Part shown: positions 33,278 through 43,937 of the stretch, piece by piece | Layout of the letters: each line of letters opens with the position of its first letter | Position numbering within the stretch: the first letter of the stretch is position 1 | Assembly: GCA_024741835.1 (NCBI GenBank) | Contig: JAENRP010000037.1 | Span: 62,001-126,000, forward strand | Source: Diplocarpon mali | Taxonomy: Eukaryota; Ascomycota; Leotiomycetes; Helotiales; Drepanopezizaceae | Length of the DNA: 64,000 bases | Direction of reading: 5' to 3' | Notes under the pieces: model-generated | What the model was told of the DNA's origin: nothing | The model's input: the letters and a program-made list of their open reading frames with translations, nothing else | Database searches by the model: none | Made by a program: the position numbers and the translations under genes

Positions 33278-35816
33278 TAACAGCGCTGGCTTAAGAAGTC
33301 ACTTAGAGGATGGAGGCGCAAGAGGAGGAAACAAGGAGTGACTTTGACTCGGAGGAATTCTCGTTTGGAGGATGCCTTCAGAAGTATCATAATCCGTGGA
33401 TGAAGATGTACTAACGTTCTGCACCAGAAGCACGGCGTCCAGTTTTCCTGCAAGCCAGTCGTCTGCTAGACTGACTTGTCCTTGAACCCGACTGTACACA
33501 GGCGATAGGCATACGAGAGGAGTTGGAGGAGTAGGAAAGGAGGGGGGGAGTGGACCTAGTAGCTGTTGGTGTTTGCTACTTCAATATATGATTCTTAAGA
33601 GGAGGTTAAGAGACAACGTGTAGGAAACGGTAAATGATATAGCTGTCTTGTGTCGCTAATACGCTGTTGGGCTGTCAACGGCTGGCTGCTTGTGTTTTAG
33701 CTCATGTTGTAGGTCTCATTATCGATTGCAGGATATCTACTTGATAACACGGACTTGTGGTAGAAAAAGCGATGATGTAAGTTAAGTGGAATATCTTAGC
33801 AATGATAAAGGGATTTTAACCTGCATATTAATATACTTCCTAGCTCTGTTGAATTAGACGCTTGGATGATGCACAAAGCCATCAGAGATAAAGAGGGATC
33901 CAAAACATGTCTTCTAGAACTATACCTAGCCGAACCCTCTAGTAATACTGCCTTATACTTATTGTTTAGAACCAGGATATCGCTCTAGACACAGACTCTC
34001 CAGCGGCTTCAAGTAATCTGCGCGGTAGGAAATAATTCAGAGATCTGTAAGTCAATGGAAACTAAGATTGGTTTCACCAAAGCGTGGGCCCCGCTCTCTC
34101 CAAGGGTTCCAAGGATATATTCATTCGCAGCTAACAAAGAAATATACAATCTGCTATTAAGAGAATATGCGCCAATGCAAGAAAATGATCTCGACTCAGT
34201 GAACCGCATAGCACATCCACGCCATCTCAAAACCCCCATCTCGCGCGCCGCAAACCGCCATTCACCACCCCACTAACCAGGGGACCTTTCTCCGCCTGCT
34301 CTCGGCATACCTCCTAGCTACCTAACAAACAAACACACCTGCAGCATACAACCTCGCCCAGCCGCCTCCTCCTAAGTATGCCGCACGCGGAGATGCGGCG
34401 CAGAGCTCGTGCATATAGCAACCAAGCCTGCCCCTGACTAGCCTCGCTTCGGTGGGCTGAAGTAAACACCAGATCCGCGGAACATTGGAGCTGCACGAGA
34501 GAGGCGATGTGCTACTGCTTTCCACCTCACAAGCTCCCTGCAAACATGCGCTCTCGGTTTATAAATGCAGAAAGATAAAAGCTTTGTGACAAGGCAGAGG
34601 ACGTCGTCGACGCCGGGCACCTAGGTAGTGTGGGTTTCGCTTATTTTGGCGCTAACATCCTCGACCCAGGTGAGGTAGGTAAGGTAGAGCAGGGCATAGC
34701 GCCAAAGGTTTCGCGGAATAACTACGATTGGCAAGCAGTTAAGTAGATGCCAATATGCCCTACGTGCTGATGTTGACAAGCAGAATATCCGGCTGTTTCA
34801 ATCCTTGAGGTACGTCACTTACGCGTCTCGTAACTTGAGAGGACTAGTCTACGATTCGCTTCTCGGCCATCGAGTCTGAAAGCCTCTCTTTTCTCTAAGC
34901 AGGTATTCCAAATCACTGTGGCCTTGCAGTTTTTCAAAGTACACGTCACGGAAATGTCCCCTGCTACTTCCTTTACCACTTCTGTCCTCCCAGCCGCCCC
35001 TTGAGTTCCAGCCTCGTAGGACGTACTGCTCTAGGCTCTATCACTTGCGTCTCCTCCTCCTCCTCTTTAAGCAGCAGTACAAAACTGGAGACAAAGTCTT
35101 CTCCTATCCTGTCCTTGGAATACCCAACGCCGTCAGTACGCTACTCAAACCAGCTGTCAAGACATCTGTGAACGCGATAGGCGAGTAAGTAAGGTCGAGC
35201 ATCTGGCGTAGTATTTAGAGAAAGAAGGTATAGAGGTGTTGTCTAAGTTCAGCGTAGAGCTATTCTCAATAAAGGTAAATGGCTACGTCTTGCTAAGGCC
35301 TAGCCGATCTGGGTATCTTTAGACAACGCTGTAACGTGGAGATTTACAAGACGCTAAGCGATAAGAAATACTCGGATTATTTGATCAATATTCATATTTC
35401 GATAGCGTGATCTTGATATTCACATAGTACTTGAGGAATTACACTAGTAATAGTCTGTTTGGGTAAAAATGTAACCAATAAATTGAATGCAAATACTATG
35501 GAAGTAGAAGTGAGCCAGCGTGCAAATGTGTTAAATGTTGGAGATATATTACTTTCGACGATAAATTTCTTTTCCTAACACCCTATGCTTAAAGTTCAGT
35601 GATTCTGGAATTAACAAAAATTTACTTTAAAATTTGTTGTGAAAGGTGAGTATGGATCAAGCTGAAACTCCAACACACTCTCTTCTACAATAATCCAACC
35701 GTCCCTGACAGTTGTCACGACAACTTTCTGCTCAATTACCCAGCCGACATTCTTCTGATCTCTCGACAGCCTTCAAATTTTCACATAGTCAAGACCCGAG
35801 AAATCCCCATCAAAAG
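33278..35816. other. Gene-free 2.5 kb, partly AT-rich
   Basis: Stretches at about 33580-34000 and 35200-35650 are AT-rich. Short frames near 34009-34620 show no features. The right end is the promoter side of the first of three small membrane-protein genes. No gene or identifiable repeat is supported. Confidence 0.4.
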
Positions 35817-36443
35817 ATGGCCTCCGAGCCAGATACTGACGGCGGCTCTACCCTCGCCCGCATCACCACCGTCGCCAGCTTCCCACTCATCTTCTTCAAA
35901 GAGCTCTTAATGGACGACGTGCCTGCTTTCACCACCCACCTTCTGCAAGGCTACTCTCGAACCATCTGGATGATAGCTCTCGTCTCTTTTTGGACACTCA
36001 TCGCCCTGTCCTTCAATCTGTACTTCCTCGCCATCCGCACCCTCGGCTGGCTCTTCATCGCCGCGCAAATCGTGGGAGCATCGGGGCTCGTCTACGTAAC
36101 CTCTTGGCTGGCGCAAGTCCTCGTTATGTTGGTGTTGGAGTACCCTGTGGTTCTGATCCCGCTTGCTATGCTGGGATACGTAGCACCGCTGCTGCTGGAG
36201 AAGAGCGTAAAACGCGCGTTTTTTTGGGTTCATAAGCACGATATCAAGCGATGGAAGGGGGAGGCGAAAGTTGAATCAGCGCAGGTAGAAGGTACAAGCA
36301 AGAACCAGGCAAGGAGAACTGGAAAATATGTCGATGCTGGGGTTCAGACTGAGTTGGTAGTTTCCCTGGGTAGGACTTGGGGTGAGGACGGAGCCATCAG
36401 TGGCAGTGGTAAAGCTTCAAGAGCCAGGTCTCGTAGTTTTTGA
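35817..36443 (+). CDS. Unrecognised three-pass membrane protein (208 aa)
   Basis: This single exon starts at an ATG at 35817, preceded by a typical A-rich context. There are three strongly hydrophobic segments at about residues 50-73, 76-96 and 99-127, followed by a positively charged cytosolic-type tail ('VKRAFFWVHKHDIKRWK') and a polar low-complexity end. There is no cleavable signal peptide. The family is not recognised. It is the first of three small multi-pass membrane proteins on the same strand within 2.1 kb, and each one has the same plan of short head, hydrophobic hairpins and charged tail. The spacing to the next ATG is 289 bases, so separate transcripts are likely. Confidence 0.65.
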   Translation: MASEPDTDGGSTLARITTVASFPLIFFKELLMDDVPAFTTHLLQGYSRTIWMIALVSFWTLIALSFNLYFLAIRTLGWLFIAAQIVGASGLVYVTSWLAQVLVMLVLEYPVVLIPLAMLGYVAPLLLEKSVKRAFFWVHKHDIKRWKGEAKVESAQVEGTSKNQARRTGKYVDAGVQTELVVSLGRTWGEDGAISGSGKASRARSRSF

Positions 36444-36732
36444 TTATGGAGAGGACTCGGGGAATAACGAAGGCTTGAGTACAGTGCTGCTATTAAATCT
36501 TTGCACCTGGACTGGTCCTGTCGCCGCGTGACAAGACCACCAGTATTTGCCACGCTAGTATGAGCTGCGCGGACTTTTTGTTTACTTTCCCACCACGTGA
36601 ATAGGACCACCATGAACCATAAATCGCGACTGACCCCTCCACCAAGCATAGAACCTCGCAAAATATCCTCTGCTTACTACCACACGCGTATCCCAATACC
36701 TCGCCGCTGGCACTTGAAGCACACACGCAAGA

Positions 36733-37242
36733 ATGGATACTCAGGCCGTCGTCGTCGACGTCCCCGCCCCGGGCAAAATCCTCATCCTTTACCGCAAACT
36801 CAGCAACTTGATCCTTCCAATCTTCTCTGACATTCTCAACCGTCGTTACACCCGTATCTCGGCCTACCTCATCGCGCTCTCCCTGCTCTCCTTCGCCATC
36901 AAGAAATTCATCGAGATGTTCAACTACGCCTTCGTCAACACGCCGCCGAATCGCTTCGCTCTCGCCATCGTGATCTTGCTGCTACTTGCGGCGGCGCGCT
37001 TGCACTTGAGGATCGTGGAGGAGGGAGAGATGGAACTGAGAGGCGCTCAGACTGCGGCTGCGACTGCAACAGATGGCGAGACAGGCGAGAGCAGGGCTGC
37101 TGGGCTAGAGCTGGATGAGAGATATGCTGAATGGAAGAAGGAAAAACATACTGAGAGAGAGACGCTGCTGGAGAAGGATATCTGGCAGGTGCCTCGATTG
37201 AAGAAGAGAGATCGGGTTGAGGCGGAAGCTCACCATGCCTAG
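36733..37242 (+). CDS. Unrecognised two-pass membrane protein (169 aa)
   Basis: A single exon starts at the ATG at 36733. Two main hydrophobic segments (about residues 43-58 and 75-92) are separated by a short loop with 'NTPPNRF'. The N-terminal 30 residues contain a further weakly hydrophobic stretch. The tail is long, Glu/Lys-rich and probably helical, ending in a His/Ala motif. No domain is recognised. It is the middle member of the tandem set of small membrane-protein genes and shares its architecture but no obvious sequence identity with its neighbours. An upstream alternative ATG in another frame at 36612 gives a different low-complexity frame and was not preferred. Confidence 0.6.
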   Translation: MDTQAVVVDVPAPGKILILYRKLSNLILPIFSDILNRRYTRISAYLIALSLLSFAIKKFIEMFNYAFVNTPPNRFALAIVILLLLAAARLHLRIVEEGEMELRGAQTAAATATDGETGESRAAGLELDERYAEWKKEKHTERETLLEKDIWQVPRLKKRDRVEAEAHHA

Positions 37243-37568
37243 GCGGTAGGCAGGGCTCAAATCTTGATCTATTAACTTTGCCTCTCGCGCAAGACGGGGC
37301 AGAATTGATGCTGTTGCTGGGAAATTCGTCTCGCATGGTTGTATTGAGGTTGAGAAAAAAATGCTCTCGGGGGCTTGGGTCGCGCACAGCTCTTTCCGCT
37401 TGTAAAGCAAGCTTCCTAGATTCCAACACAACTTCACGCACTGTGCAAAATATCTGATTGTCCACCTCGATCCAGCTCCATCGCTTCAAGAGAAATACTG
37501 TTATCAGCCCAGTCCTACCCAACTATTTCCGACGCCGCACGGAACTATACATCTCACAAAGATCAATC

Positions 37569-37886
37569 ATGCCTCCCCAGCGGACTCCCGTCGACATGAT
37601 CCTCATGGTCGTATGCCTATTATATATTCTTGTCGTCCTCTTCCTTTACTTCGGATCTCCCCCTCCCGACTACCATGCGAAGTACGTGGATCCGGTCTCC
37701 GCCGTTTTCCTTCTCGCTCTGATTGCGAACTATGTCGAGAAGGCAATCATCTACGGACTCCTTTTCGGAAACTCATTCTTCGCCCTCGTACTCTACGGAC
37801 TCGCGGTAATACTCATGTTGATACTTCCGGTTTTAAAAAAGAAGTTTGAGGGCGCGCTTGCAGCCCGAGGATCTGTAGGGGAGTGA
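37569..37886 (+). CDS. Unrecognised three-pass small membrane protein (105 aa)
   Basis: A single exon starts at the ATG at 37569. Hydrophobic segments lie at about residues 9-28, 43-56 and 61-89, connected by 'GSPPPDYHAKYVDPVS', a Pro/Tyr-rich loop. The C-terminus is a short basic tail ('KKKFEGALAARG'). No signal peptide cleavage is expected because the first segment follows a near-neutral start. The family is not recognised. As the third member of the tandem set, it is 326 bases downstream of the previous stop and on the same strand. The set may descend from an old duplication followed by strong divergence, or be unrelated lineage-specific genes. Confidence 0.6.
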   Translation: MPPQRTPVDMILMVVCLLYILVVLFLYFGSPPPDYHAKYVDPVSAVFLLALIANYVEKAIIYGLLFGNSFFALVLYGLAVILMLILPVLKKKFEGALAARGSVGE

Positions 37887-40800
37887 AACCTTTGCAGATG
37901 GTGAGCTACTGATGCTTTGCGGGGGCTGTTCGCTAATTGATAAGTCAAGTAGGGATGGAAAGGCGGGTTAGCGATATTTTTCAGTCAGCCTTGATATAAA
38001 TATGGGTTGAGGAGGGCCTGTCACTCATTGATCGGGATCACGCGCCACGCTTTGGACCAGAGGTTAGGCGGCTTACGGGCCTAGAGCAGCAATCAAAACA
38101 AAGATATTATTCATTCTCGACCCATTCCTTGCTTCGAGAAGTTTCAAGGCAGATACTGAGAGGCTTGGAATAACCAATTATTGTTGTTAGCCAGTTCTTC
38201 TCATGGGCTGGGGGCGTCATAGGACAAAGACGCCCCCTTCTCTTCCCTCTATAATGATCGTGACCCAGAGGCGATTTTACAATGAATAGTTGGCTTTTCA
38301 CTTGAGCCTATGGTAGTATTATCAAAACGCTTTCTTTGAAATTCTGAAACTTATTCTAGTTAGTGAGAGTACTCAAGATTGGTATAACTTGAGATTAATT
38401 TATAGCTTAAATTATGTTTACATACCAGGTGAACTAATGCTAAGTCAAAAAACACGGCCTTCGCTACCAAAAAGAGCAAAATATAACCATACGTTGATTT
38501 AACGCTTAGTAAATAGTCCGTATATACATTTGTATTCTAGAGTGACGAAACGAGGCAGTTTCACCGAAGAGATAATTCGCGGTTGAAGTTATGCAAAGCT
38601 TTCTTCTGGTGGGAAAATGGCAATAGGTTAGTGTTGTGCAAATACCGCTCGACTCAAATGTGAAACCATACCCTAGGGTGCGTATTAGCATATGTAGCCT
38701 ATTTTCTGGACAACAGTTACTAATTATCGGCCGGCTGGTAATGCTCCTATCAGCTGCCTGTCTGGTCTTAGTCGATACGAAACTCAACAGATAATACTTG
38801 CAACGATTGGGTGACTTTCTACCATGGACATTCGTATTCAAGGGTGCTGGGGATAATCAAAAAATACACATAACCAGTAGTTCATGGCGACGGCGGGGTA
38901 CTGGCACGCGGCATCTGGTGGCGAAGCCAGAATACCTTGAGATTGACATTCCTTTCCAAGCCATGAAGTAAGAGTATTTCTGTCACCATACCGAGGACCC
39001 CACGTCAATAACTACACAGATTCGAAGGTTTGAATCAATTCGGAGAGACTCCACACCAACGCCAACCACCACGATGCCTTCGCTCTCCATCCGCTGCTTC
39101 CTGCTCGATCTTGCCCGCCTTGTCTCCCTTTACAATCGCAAGATTTATCAAATCCTCGATATCTGGGTTCACGGCTTTCTCGGAGAGCGAGTTGGAGTTG
39201 GGGAAGAGGAGCCTCGGTTTGGATATCCGGGGGGAGCGAAGAACGGCTGGCAGTTGAGGGGTGCTGCTAGGGAAGTTCGAGGATGGAGGGGAACGGAGAG
39301 ATGCACTTAATCTCAGACCGTGGATTTTCGGGGCGCCTGGTCGTGGCTATATCGTACAAGGCGGTTGCGTGTTAGACGGCTGCTGGAAGTAGACAAGATA
39401 GCGTATCTGAAGGACGCAAAGAAAGGTGAGAAATAATTGCAAATACTACAGTATTGCCTATGTAGGAGAAGCGCAATGGATACGTTTCGTAAAACGTCAT
39501 CCCGATATGTAACAAAGACCCAAACTCAGGCTTTCCATTTGTTTTCATGAATTTCTATCTTGTACTATTCCTAATTGAGGCAGTTAACCGAAGTGCTCTA
39601 GCTCGTAAACATGATTTCAAGCTCATAACCCTCTTCGATTCTCCTTTTCTGCAGACCCAGCGCCACCATGAGCTCTTTTATCTTGACCACAGGTATAGCA
39701 TGCGCAGTCTAGAGCTAGAGCAGGACTCCGCTTTTTCCCCTTTCAACTGCGCGATCATGGATCCACACAGAAAGAATTCTGCCCAGTGTCTCTCTTTTCG
39801 TGGTAATGACCATCCGTCGCCTTTCAATTTGCTTCATTTTCTGACGAATCGGCCAGTGGCCATTTCTCTGCAAATTGTTGTAGGATCCGAGTGTTATCCG
39901 AGCTCTTCGTCGATTCAGCACTCCGGGTTCCGGTGGCTCCTTAGTCGATCGATTTCGAATTGCTGACTTTTCGAGGGACTCGACTCTCTGAAGTCCATCA
40001 GGCATGTCACGGTCACTTCTGGGAGATTGAGATTGAAGTATGTACCGGTGCTGCAGCTTGTTACGTGTGTCTTCAATTGGCCCTCAGGTCCAACTTCCGT
40101 AATCCCAGCTGACACAGTCTTACCAGGCTTCCCATTCTATGGCTGCAAAGTTGCGATTCTGGCTGACACCATCGGCCATGGCTGAGAAGTAAAAGAGTTT
40201 TGATCCCTGTCTGCGCAGGTACATGAGCGCCGGCCATCACAAACCACGTCGCAACAAGCCAAGATTCAAGTATCAGCAGTGTCTGGCAGAAAGCTACGCC
40301 GAGCCAGAGAAGATGTTGATCAAGAGGACTGTCGGCGGATTGCATTCAGAGAAGAGAACCTAAGAGAATAAGCGGGTTTACGACATGTCCGTGCCAGATA
40401 GATTCATGGGGGGATGACTTATCATGCGGTATGTTTGACGGGAAGAGGGATAGCGCCTGGCACTCGGTTGGCTGAGTTCTAGCTGTTCGAGCGACGAGGG
40501 TCTGTGTTTAAGGAAATTTACTGTTAGAATATACAAGGAATGGGCTTATGTAATCGTAACTTTTATATTACTCCTGCAGCTCCATAGAATTCAGAATCTA
40601 TACCTTTAGATTCTGCCATTTACTAATCTTTTAGTCTCGGAAGACATGGGCGTGAAGTCCATAGATCAGTAGAGAAAGTAAACCATAGTAAGCTAAACAG
40701 TAACACATCTTCCTTCAGGTTACTACTCCATGTATAAGAAGTTTGCCGCATATTGTTTTGGTACAAAATTCGGTAGCGTTCCTCGGCATCGTCCCCTTTC

Positions 40801-41061
40801 TCCACGGGCGGGGTAGATCTGGATTAACCGAGGCCCAACACACCGCATGAAACTAGACCTCAAGACAGCAGTATCAACAGCGGCTCTTGTTGTCGCCTGT
40901 CAAAAACATCTATTCCCACTTTGTTTTGAGCTGTTATCTTCCGCATTCTTCAACATCTTTTCATAACGAGATCAGACGTAAAGCACACCCACTCCCAGAC
41001 TTCGTTGACCGACAGAAGTCAACAGTGCCAAGTATTCCAGGATCCCGGATGCGCAGCCATC
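37887..41061. other. Gene-free 3.2 kb
   Basis: An AT-rich section (about 38280-38560) is followed by mixed DNA. Around 39020-39380 the reverse strand has a stop-free stretch that reads like protein (see findings), but no start or splice chain could be established. A 139-codon forward frame at 39547-39966 has no recognisable features. No gene is supported. Confidence 0.4.
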
Positions 41062-43513
41062 ATGACGACGATAGCGCTCAAAGTCATTGCTCCTCTTGAA
41101 GCAGCGCTTCCTGATCCGCCGGCGGGCAATTATTTTACCGAGACACAATGGGTGAGCCTGATGGCTCTGATGGACACGGTAATTCCGTCCGTAAAGCGCG
41201 AATCAGTCGGCGCGAATAAGCAATACCAGGACGAAGAGCGAATTCCAGATACGAGTTTTAATACTGCCCTACACCACCTGCAGCGGAACGTGACCAACGC
41301 CCCAACTAAGATGCAGCTCGACCAGTACCTGGCTGAGAAACCGTCTGACAATCCGGAGTTCCATGAGCTGGTAAAAAGAACGTTGATTCAATTCAGTAGG
41401 GAGGATGCTAGGAAGGGGTTTTCATTCCTATTGAGCGCACTGAAGTACGCTTCTCCTTCTTCTTATTTGCGCGAAAATGGTCACCTGATACTTAAATACA
41501 CTATAGCACACGGGTTGGATGCCTCTTGTTCACTTCATCCATCACTCCTTTCCATGAGCAACCGATCACGACCAGGTCCCAGATCCTAGCTTCCTGGAGA
41601 ACTTCACGTATTCCCGCTCTACAAGCGGCCTTCAAGCAAGTCACATTCGTAGCCAAGAACCTGTGGATCAAGACATCACCCAGTTTCTACCCCCTTGTCG
41701 GATTCCCCAGAGTCCCCGATCACTATAGACCAGGCCAGCACTTTGAGTACCAGTTCGAGCAGTTCGGCTGCGGCGGATACGAAGCTGTTCGTGGTGGCAA
41801 GGAGAGCGAGTCAGAAGTTTTCGAGACAGAGATTCTGATTGTGGGATCTGGCTGTGGAGGTGGGGTATGTGCGAAGAACTTAGCTGAAGCTGGCCATCAG
41901 GTCTTGGTAGTGGACAAGTCGTATTACTTCTTTCCCAGCCAATTGCCAATGTCGGAGAAAGATGGCGGTGTTCATCTATATGTTGATGGTGGTGTGGTAT
42001 CGTCCGACGATGCTTCCATGTGAGTCTCCCTCGGCCCTCCACTGCCAGACTGCTGACATCGCCAGGACCGTAATTGCAGGGAGCAACTGGGGAGGCGGTG
42101 GGACTATCAACTGGAGTGCTTCGCTTCAGCCACAATCATTTGTTCGAGACGAGTGGTCGAAAGCCCGTGGCCTCCCTCTCTTCACTTCCCAAACGTTCCA
42201 GGAATGTCTTGATCGTGTATGTGACCGGATGGGCGTGAGCGATAAGCACATTCGGCACAACCATGGAAACCAGGTCTTGATGGAAGGGGCCCGACGATTA
42301 GGCATGACTTATAAAGCCGTCCCTCAAAATACAGGAGGAAATGAGCATTTCTGTGGCCACTGTACTTTGGGTTGCGGTGCAGCCGAGAAACAGGGTCCAG
42401 TGGTTTCTTGGCTTCCTGATGCCCAACGTGCTGGAGCCAAGTTTGCCGAAGGCTTTACAGTGGAGAAGGTGCTTTTCGAAACAATCAACGGAAAAAGGAC
42501 GGCGACGGGAGCAAAAGGAATATGGAAGTCTCGGAATAAGAAAGGGGGTGTTGACGGACCCGATACTGGTCGAACGACTGCTTCCGTTGTGATAAAAGCG
42601 AAGCGAGTAATCATCTCTGCGGGAACTCTCTGGTCTCCAGTCATTCTCCAAAACAGTGGCTTGACTGTATGTTTCTTCTCCGATATTGTCTCCGATACTG
42701 AAATAGCGTGCGCAGAACAAGCATATTGGTCGCAACCTCTACCTTCACCCTGTGAATATCGTCTCCGCCGTCTTTCCCGAAGATGTTCGACCGTGGGAAG
42801 GTGGAATTCTTACTTCAGTCGTCAACTCTCTCGAAAACTTGGATACCCACGGCCACGGTGCGAAGCTGGAAGCGACTTGCATGATGCCATCCTGGTGCCT
42901 GACTTTCCTCAACTGGAACAATGGTCTAGACTGGAAGCTCCAAGCTCTGAAGTATCGCCATATGAACTCCTTCATCTCTATTGTCCGAGATCGCGATACT
43001 GGGCGGGTGTACAGAGACCCCGACACTGGGTTCCCAAGAATGGACTATTCCCCAAGTGTCTTTGACCGTGCTCATGCCATGGAAGGTGCCATCGCGCTGG
43101 CCAAAATAAACTTTATCATGGGTGCAAGCGAGGTCCATGTTTGTATTGCCGGAACCCCTCCTTTCATTCGAGTCAATCTAGGGAAAGATGAAACGTCCGA
43201 AGAAACGTACGCGCGCTTCAACATTTGGCTCGAGGATGTGCGAAAGAGGGGAAACAAGCCGCCTACGGGCATCTTTGCCTCTGCGCACCAGATGGGTACT
43301 TGCAGAATGAGTAGAAAGGCCTCTATGGGTGTCGTTGATATGAGCGGCAAGGTCTGGGATACAGAGGGATTGTATATCTCGGATGCATCTGTCTTCCCTT
43401 CAGCTTCGGGAGTCAACCCAATGATTACGAACATGGCAATCAGTGATTGGATCAGCAGACAATTGAGTGCAGACATTGCGAAAGAGAATATGCCAGCTCT
43501 GGCCAGGTTGTAG
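41062..43513 (+). CDS. Long-chain fatty alcohol oxidase (GMC oxidoreductase)
   Basis: Four exons, 41062-41444, 41507-42019, 42066-42666 and 42716-43513, with introns of 62, 46 and 49 bp, encode 764 aa. An N-terminal helical domain of about 225 residues is typical of this flavoenzyme family. It is followed by the FAD-binding dinucleotide fold 'EILIVGSGCGGGV' (G241-x-G-x-x-G246) and 'AGHQVLVVDKS', the 'GSNWGGGGTINWSAS' motif, the Cys-rich 'FCGHCTLGCGAAEKQG', and the C-terminal GMC region with His690 in 'SAHQMGTCRM' and 'DASVFPSASGVNPMITNMA'. These enzymes oxidise long-chain primary alcohols to aldehydes with O2, making H2O2, in omega-oxidation of alkanes and fatty acids, usually in peroxisomal or endoplasmic-reticulum membranes. 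Every junction restores family sequence, and the length is normal. Confidence 0.92.
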
Positions 43514-43937
43514 TCTGGCGAGCGGCGGGGGATGAAGAATGTACGGAAGCAATTCTCGGGGGGCGATTGTACGCATGTTTTATATACCCGACAATAAGAA
43601 CATCTTGGATAGGAGCAAAAGCTGATGAGATGAAGGGAGGAAGAAAATACGGGAGCAGTTCCGGGGGGCGTATGCCAGATGGCCAGCTATCAAAACTCAC
43701 CGTTTCATCATCCACACAGGTAGGATTGTCCATTCCTATTCTTCCACTGGAAGTTGGTGCATTCTTGGATCCACGACTGTCCGCGTCGAAGTCTTGTAAT
43801 GGCGTCTTGACGTTGGCTTGATATGCGAATCAGCACGTGACTAGTTGTGAGGCTCTTGGGGCTTGAATGTGTTGAGCGTCGCGTCTCTCCTCACCACCTA
43901 CTCCATAGTCGCTCACTCGAGCGCCAACTTCTTCCGA
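43514..43937. promoter_or_regulatory. Intergenic region upstream of the AAA+ ATPase gene
   Basis: The 424 bases between two same-strand genes hold the 3' end of the alcohol oxidase transcript and the promoter of the ATPase. No separate feature is recognised. Confidence 0.4.

Noticed and set aside
39547..39966. 139-codon ATG-initiated forward frame
   Set aside because: No signal peptide, domain or coherent composition; judged a chance frame.
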